8,146 nt of DNA from Parcubacteria group bacterium GW2011_GWB1_37_13 (GTDB taxonomy: Bacteria; Patescibacteriota; Minisyncoccia; Phycocordibacterales; UBA9973). Below the pieces are notes generated by a model. It saw only the letters and a program-made list of their open reading frames with translations, did no database searches and was not told the origin of the DNA. Location: assembly GCA_000990145.1 (NCBI GenBank), contig LBSW01000012.1, forward strand, positions 1-8,146, read 5' to 3'. The translations under genes were made by a program, and so were the position numbers. Numbering within the stretch: position 1 is the first letter of the stretch; every line of letters begins with the position of its first letter. Positions 4,468 through 8,146 of this stretch are shown here, in pieces.

Positions 4468-7400
4468 ATGTTTAAAAACAAAGTTTCTTGCCTTTTATTT
4501 TTCTTCTCTATTTTTATAGTATTCTCCTTTGCGCCAAAAACTTTTGCTTTCACTACTGTTACTGATGATATTGTTGAAGATACAACATGGACAAAAAATC
4601 AAGGCCCGTATATTGTAGCTGATTTTATTGCTGTTATGCCAGGCGCAACTCTTACCATTGAACCCGGTGTAGTTGTGAAATTTGACTACAATAACGGATT
4701 ATATATTTTAGGTTCTATTGAAGTTAATGGCACTTCACTAGAGAAAATTTCATTTAGCTCGCTTTATGATTCCATTGGCGCCGATTTATATAATGATTGT
4801 CTTGAATATATACCAGATATTATTCCAGAGGAGGGCATAGATCAATGCGCGAATACTAACCAAGATGAAATAGATTTTCCTTGGCTGTTTGAAGCCGGCG
4901 AAATAACAGTATTTGACACACTGGATTCATCTTTTCATAATGTTCTTTTTTCCCATTTAGCCGATAATGGTCTTTCTTTTTTCAATGCTTCAGCTATTTT
5001 AGACAATGTTCAAATCCTCGATAGTTCTGTGGGTATTCAAACTCATAATTCCAATTTAGGTATTTTCAATTCTATATTTAGAAATATCTATAACACTGAT
5101 GCTCTCGAGCTTTACCAAAATAGTGATGCGAAGATTTTGAATATAAAAGTTGAAAGTAGTGATTATGGAGGTTTGGCTTTATATGGGAGTAAAGCTGATA
5201 TTGCTGATTCTACTTTTGCAGGTAATGGAGAGACTGGCATCGAAACATACAGTAGAGTAGGAGAAATTTATCAATCAGAATTAAACGCTTCCGGTTTGAA
5301 AATTAGTGGTTATGATAGCGGACTTGCATTTTATGGCGGCACAGTGTACGTAGAACAAACAAAACTTTTTCAAAATTATATTGGTTTTGAAGTGTACTCA
5401 AGTCCGAACGTAACGGTGGTCGAAAGTAGTATCACAGGTAATGCTTATGCTAGTTCTGTGTACAGTAGCAATATGGTAAATGCTGTCAATAATTACTGGG
5501 GTGACTCAAGCGGGCCGTTTGAAATTAACCTGAATCCAGGAGGTCTGGGCGGGGAAATACAAAGCAATAGTAATATAATCTTTACACCCTGGCTTACAAG
5601 CGATCCACTGGTTGAATGTTGTTCCAGCGTTCTTTTCTTGCCGGGAATAGAGGCAAGTAGGTTATATAAACAAAAAACTATTCTCGATCTGCCTGTGGAA
5701 GATCAGCTCTGGGAGCCAAATGGCAATAGCGATGTGGAGGATTTATATTTAAACACTGATGGAACAAGCAAAAATTTTAATATTTATACTAGAGATATTA
5801 TACAAGAATCAAATACGCCAATTCCGACAGGTCTAGCCGGACAAAATATTTATAAAAGTTTTGTAAATATGTTGAGTGATTTGATAGATGATTTTAAAAT
5901 TACCGACTATAAATTATTTGCTTATGATTGGAGACAAAGTGTGGAAGATATTGTGAACAACGACACAAAATATCAAGATGAAAATGTTTCGCTTGTTGAT
6001 ACATTACAATCCCTTGTTGATTCATCAAAAAGTGGCAAAGTAACGATTGTTGCCCACAGTAATGGCGGACTTTTAGCCAAAGCTTTACTGCAAAAATTAC
6101 AAGACGATAAAAATGCGGGGAAAAATAATTTAATTGATAAAGTGGATGTGCTTATTTTAGTCGCTGTGCCGGAAATAGGCACAGCGAAGGCGGTGCCCGC
6201 AATACTTCACGGATATGACTTAAGTATTTTAGGTGGTTGGTTGATGGATGAAACCCATACTCGAGAGTTGGGTAGAAATATGCTAAGCGCTTTCGGATTA
6301 TTGCCAAGCAAGGAATATATAAACAGAGTTAGCGCTTCGCCTGTGACATTTGTTGATTATGCATTGCCATCAAATATAACCACAAAACTTGTCCAAGCTT
6401 TTGGCAGCGCGATTGATTCATACACTGAATATAAAAATTTTCTCTTTGGCGAAGAAGGGAGGACAGATCCAATACCGAATCAAACAAAATTGCCTATTAT
6501 TTTGTCACAGGATTTATTTTCTCAAGCAGAAAACCTGCACGACAATATTGATGCATGGATACCGCCTGCTAGCATGCGAGTAATAGAAGTGGCGGGTTGG
6601 GGACTGGATACTGTCGCTAGTTTTGAATATTATCCCAGGTTGGATGATAGTTGTCCTGTCTGCGCTTCGTTCGTGTTAGATGAACGACCGCGTTTTACTT
6701 CCGATGGAGATAAAACGGTAGTCGTCCCAAGCGCTCATTATATGAGTGTTGATGGAAAGGCAGAGAAATATTGGGTGGATTTACCGGAACATAATCATGA
6801 GTTAGGAAAACTTCGTCGTAATCGAAATCATGGAGACATTCTAGAAATTGCTCAGTTAAATAATTTAATTTCATCAGTAATAAAAAAAGAAGCCCCTACT
6901 TATGATTTAGTTTTAATGAACACAAAACCAATAGATACTTCAAATCGTTTAAGATTGTCAATTCACTCCCCGGTTACTCTTGACGCTTACGATACAGAAG
7001 GAAACCATACAGGAAAAATTTGTCCGCCAACTTCAGATTTCTGTTATGTAGAAGAAAATATATTAAACAGTTCTTATCTTGAGTTTGGAGAAGGTAAATA
7101 TATCAATCTTCCTGAAGACCAAATGTCAAAAGTTAAACTTCAGGGAATAGATGTGGGAACGTTTACATACGAATCGGAAAAAGTCTTGCCAGATGGCACA
7201 TCAACAATTTCATCTTTTGTGGATATTCCTGTAACAACGCAGACTCAAGCGGAGATAACATTAAATTCAAACACTCAAATATTAGAACTTAAGTTAGATG
7301 TGACAGGAGACGGAATCACAGATTTTACATTGACTCCAAGCGCAACTTTTGATCCGATTACATACTTAAAAATTATGAAAGTTACAATAGATTCACTGGA

Positions 7401-7632
7401 CTTGAATAAAGGTCAAATTAGAGCTTTTGATAATCGCGTGGATAACATAATCAAGTTAATTCAAAAAGGAAGAATAGATAAGGCCAAATTAAAGGCGGAA
7501 AAATTCAAGATTGCTTTAAAAAAGAAATTATCCAAACCAGACCCAAAACATCCAAAACCTAAAAAGTTGTCAAAAACAGATGCGCAACTTTTGCTTGATA
7601 TGTTGAATAAATTATTAGATAATATAAGCTAA
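4468..7632 (+). CDS. Secreted beta-helix / LCAT-like alpha-beta hydrolase fusion protein
   Basis: The 1054-residue product starts with a signal peptide (lysines at 3 and 5, hydrophobic 8-22, likely cleavage after TFA near 27). Residues about 30-378 look like a right-handed parallel beta-helix: repeated short strands and Asn-rich turns, closing with NNYWGDSSGP (341-350) and FTPWL, a usual end of such domains. A lecithin:cholesterol acyltransferase-like hydrolase follows (about 387-805): LPGIEASRLY (391-400) near the oxyanion hole, nucleophile Ser531 in AHSNGG, acid Asp746 or Asp748 in SDGDKTVVVPS, and His788 in NHGD. All triad positions are present, so acyl-ester hydrolysis or transfer is likely, on an unknown lipid. 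Later come a beta-rich part with a Ca-loop-like DVTGDGITDF (944-953) and a basic helical tail (980-1054). Eight mature cysteines, including CPVC (729-732), fit an exported protein. No LPXTG or C-terminal membrane anchor is seen. Confidence 0.88.
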   Translation: MFKNKVSCLLFFFSIFIVFSFAPKTFAFTTVTDDIVEDTTWTKNQGPYIVADFIAVMPGATLTIEPGVVVKFDYNNGLYILGSIEVNGTSLEKISFSSLYDSIGADLYNDCLEYIPDIIPEEGIDQCANTNQDEIDFPWLFEAGEITVFDTLDSSFHNVLFSHLADNGLSFFNASAILDNVQILDSSVGIQTHNSNLGIFNSIFRNIYNTDALELYQNSDAKILNIKVESSDYGGLALYGSKADIADSTFAGNGETGIETYSRVGEIYQSELNASGLKISGYDSGLAFYGGTVYVEQTKLFQNYIGFEVYSSPNVTVVESSITGNAYASSVYSSNMVNAVNNYWGDSSGPFEINLNPGGLGGEIQSNSNIIFTPWLTSDPLVECCSSVLFLPGIEASRLYKQKTILDLPVEDQLWEPNGNSDVEDLYLNTDGTSKNFNIYTRDIIQESNTPIPTGLAGQNIYKSFVNMLSDLIDDFKITDYKLFAYDWRQSVEDIVNNDTKYQDENVSLVDTLQSLVDSSKSGKVTIVAHSNGGLLAKALLQKLQDDKNAGKNNLIDKVDVLILVAVPEIGTAKAVPAILHGYDLSILGGWLMDETHTRELGRNMLSAFGLLPSKEYINRVSASPVTFVDYALPSNITTKLVQAFGSAIDSYTEYKNFLFGEEGRTDPIPNQTKLPIILSQDLFSQAENLHDNIDAWIPPASMRVIEVAGWGLDTVASFEYYPRLDDSCPVCASFVLDERPRFTSDGDKTVVVPSAHYMSVDGKAEKYWVDLPEHNHELGKLRRNRNHGDILEIAQLNNLISSVIKKEAPTYDLVLMNTKPIDTSNRLRLSIHSPVTLDAYDTEGNHTGKICPPTSDFCYVEENILNSSYLEFGEGKYINLPEDQMSKVKLQGIDVGTFTYESEKVLPDGTSTISSFVDIPVTTQTQAEITLNSNTQILELKLDVTGDGITDFTLTPSATFDPITYLKIMKVTIDSLDLNKGQIRAFDNRVDNIIKLIQKGRIDKAKLKAEKFKIALKKKLSKPDPKHPKPKKLSKTDAQLLLDMLNKLLDNIS

Positions 7633-7633
7633 T

Positions 7634-8023
7634 ATGAAAAAGAAATTACCCTTGTATGTTTTAGTTGTATTTGTTTTATATATATTACTTTCTTTACCTT
7701 GTCATGGTAATTTAGTATGTACGGGACTGGCAACAACATATCTGGAATATCCAGGTCTATGGTTTTTAATTTTAATTCCTCTTAGTTTGTTTGCTCTTAT
7801 ATTAAACGATCAAAAACATAAATTCTGGCTTAAATTTACAGGTATATTTTTTGCGATATCAATGGTTATAGTATTTCTAATGCCAGAAACAGCAGGAGGT
7901 CTTATGCTTAATCCGGATAGAGAATCCACTAACTGGTTTTTTGCTGGATTATATGCTTTCGTTTCAATCGTTTACTTTATTATTCAATTTATAAAAAGCA
8001 AAAAACAATCCACTTTAGTTTAG
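7634..8023 (+). CDS. Small four-helix membrane protein of unknown function
   Basis: The 129 residues hold four hydrophobic segments at about 5-21, 41-57, 65-83 and 100-120. A basic start (MKKK) and a basic tail (KSKKQ) suggest that both ends face the cytoplasm. The loop between the first two segments has two cysteines (23 and 29) in LPCHGNLVCTG and would lie outside, where they could form a disulfide. I recognise no family. The ATG comes one base after the stop of the secreted hydrolase gene and has no Shine-Dalgarno sequence of its own, so translation is probably coupled. A shared job, such as export, anchoring or immunity to the hydrolase, is possible but not shown by sequence. Confidence 0.75.
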   Translation: MKKKLPLYVLVVFVLYILLSLPCHGNLVCTGLATTYLEYPGLWFLILIPLSLFALILNDQKHKFWLKFTGIFFAISMVIVFLMPETAGGLMLNPDRESTNWFFAGLYAFVSIVYFIIQFIKSKKQSTLV

Positions 8024-8031
8024 TAAAGTAG
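8010..8031. repeat. Small hairpin over a stop codon, inverted relative of 73-94
   Basis: ACTTTA (8012-8017) pairs with TAAAGT (8024-8029) around a 6-nt loop that includes the TAG of the membrane protein gene. One further C-G pair (8010/8031) follows a mismatch. The reverse complement is 19/22 identical to 73-94 with the stem conserved, so this may be a dispersed palindromic element of the genome. Confidence 0.45.
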
Positions 8032-8054
8032 ATTATTAGGTTCTCTCTAATAAT
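8032..8054. terminator. Perfect 8-bp hairpin after the membrane protein gene
   Basis: ATTATTAG (8032-8039) and CTAATAAT (8047-8054) pair exactly around a 7-nt loop, directly next to the hairpin at 8010-8031. The position just after the last gene of the likely operon suggests an RNA 3' end. The stem is AT-rich and is followed by GGGAACG, not by a U-tract, so intrinsic termination is uncertain. Confidence 0.35.
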
Positions 8055-8101
8055 GGGAACGACGAAGTGCTTTTATTTGTGTTTTCTTATTCCTTTTTGT
8101 A

Positions 8102-8110
8102 TGTTAAAAT
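8102..8110 (+). promoter_or_regulatory. Extended -10-like promoter of the last gene
   Basis: TGTTAAAAT contains a TG dinucleotide one base before TAAAAT, an extended -10 arrangement that can work without a good -35 box. The upstream region is T-rich with only a weak TTTTCT (8082-8087) at 17 bp. The box ends nine bases before the ATG at 8120. Confidence 0.4.
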
Positions 8111-8119
8111 TAAACATAT

Positions 8120-8146
8120 ATGCTTACGCTTGAAAAACCTAAAAAG
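8120..8146 (+). CDS. Start of a gene cut by the right edge
   Basis: Nine codons (MLTLEKPKK) follow an ATG that sits nine bases after a promoter-like box, the same layout as the other transcription starts in this window. No product can be assigned. The support is the promoter spacing and an open frame to the edge. Confidence 0.35.

Overview
The window is a compact, AT-rich stretch of bacterial chromosome. It most resembles a reduced genome of the Candidate Phyla Radiation (Patescibacteria, Parcubacteria-like). This placement is inferred, not proven. It rests on very short spacers, start codons with no clear Shine-Dalgarno sequence, a lone PaaX/Cas2-like regulator of a kind common in those genomes, and a large secreted beta-helix/LCAT-type protein. 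All six intact genes and the second half of the broken tmk end in TAA or TAG. No long gene has an in-frame TGA, so there is no sign of the TGA=glycine code of Gracilibacteria/SR1.

Layout: (1) An ambiguous open frame runs off the left edge, followed by a small hairpin and a promoter-like site. (2) A thymidylate kinase gene (tmk, 141-894) is split by a perfect 58-bp tandem duplication; removing one copy restores a 231-codon gene. (3) A P-loop kinase-like gene (863-1453) overlaps its 3' end. (4) A gene on the minus strand (1485-2054) encodes a winged-helix plus Cas2-like protein of the PaaX type, bracketed by two 31-bp direct repeats. (5) dUTPase (dut, 2139-2561) is divergent from it. (6) A 96-nt spacer is almost entirely a long inverted repeat. 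(7) Arginyl-tRNA synthetase (argS, 2667-4412). (8) A 1054-residue secreted protein (4468-7632) joins a beta-helix to an LCAT-like alpha/beta-hydrolase. A 129-residue membrane protein (7634-8023) follows one base later. (9) Hairpins, a promoter-like site and the first nine codons of another gene close the window.

Functionally, tmk and dut both serve dTTP supply: dut makes dUMP and keeps uracil out of DNA, and Tmk phosphorylates dTMP. The lesion in tmk is therefore either a serious loss or an assembly artefact. argS is ordinary housekeeping. The secreted hydrolase and its membrane neighbour look like a surface or host-interaction unit. The PaaX-like gene and dut are transcribed apart from a shared 70-bp region holding a palindrome, which suggests autoregulation and possibly control of dut.

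No tRNA, rRNA, CRISPR array, transposase or phage gene was seen. No gene-free stretch exceeds 300 bases.
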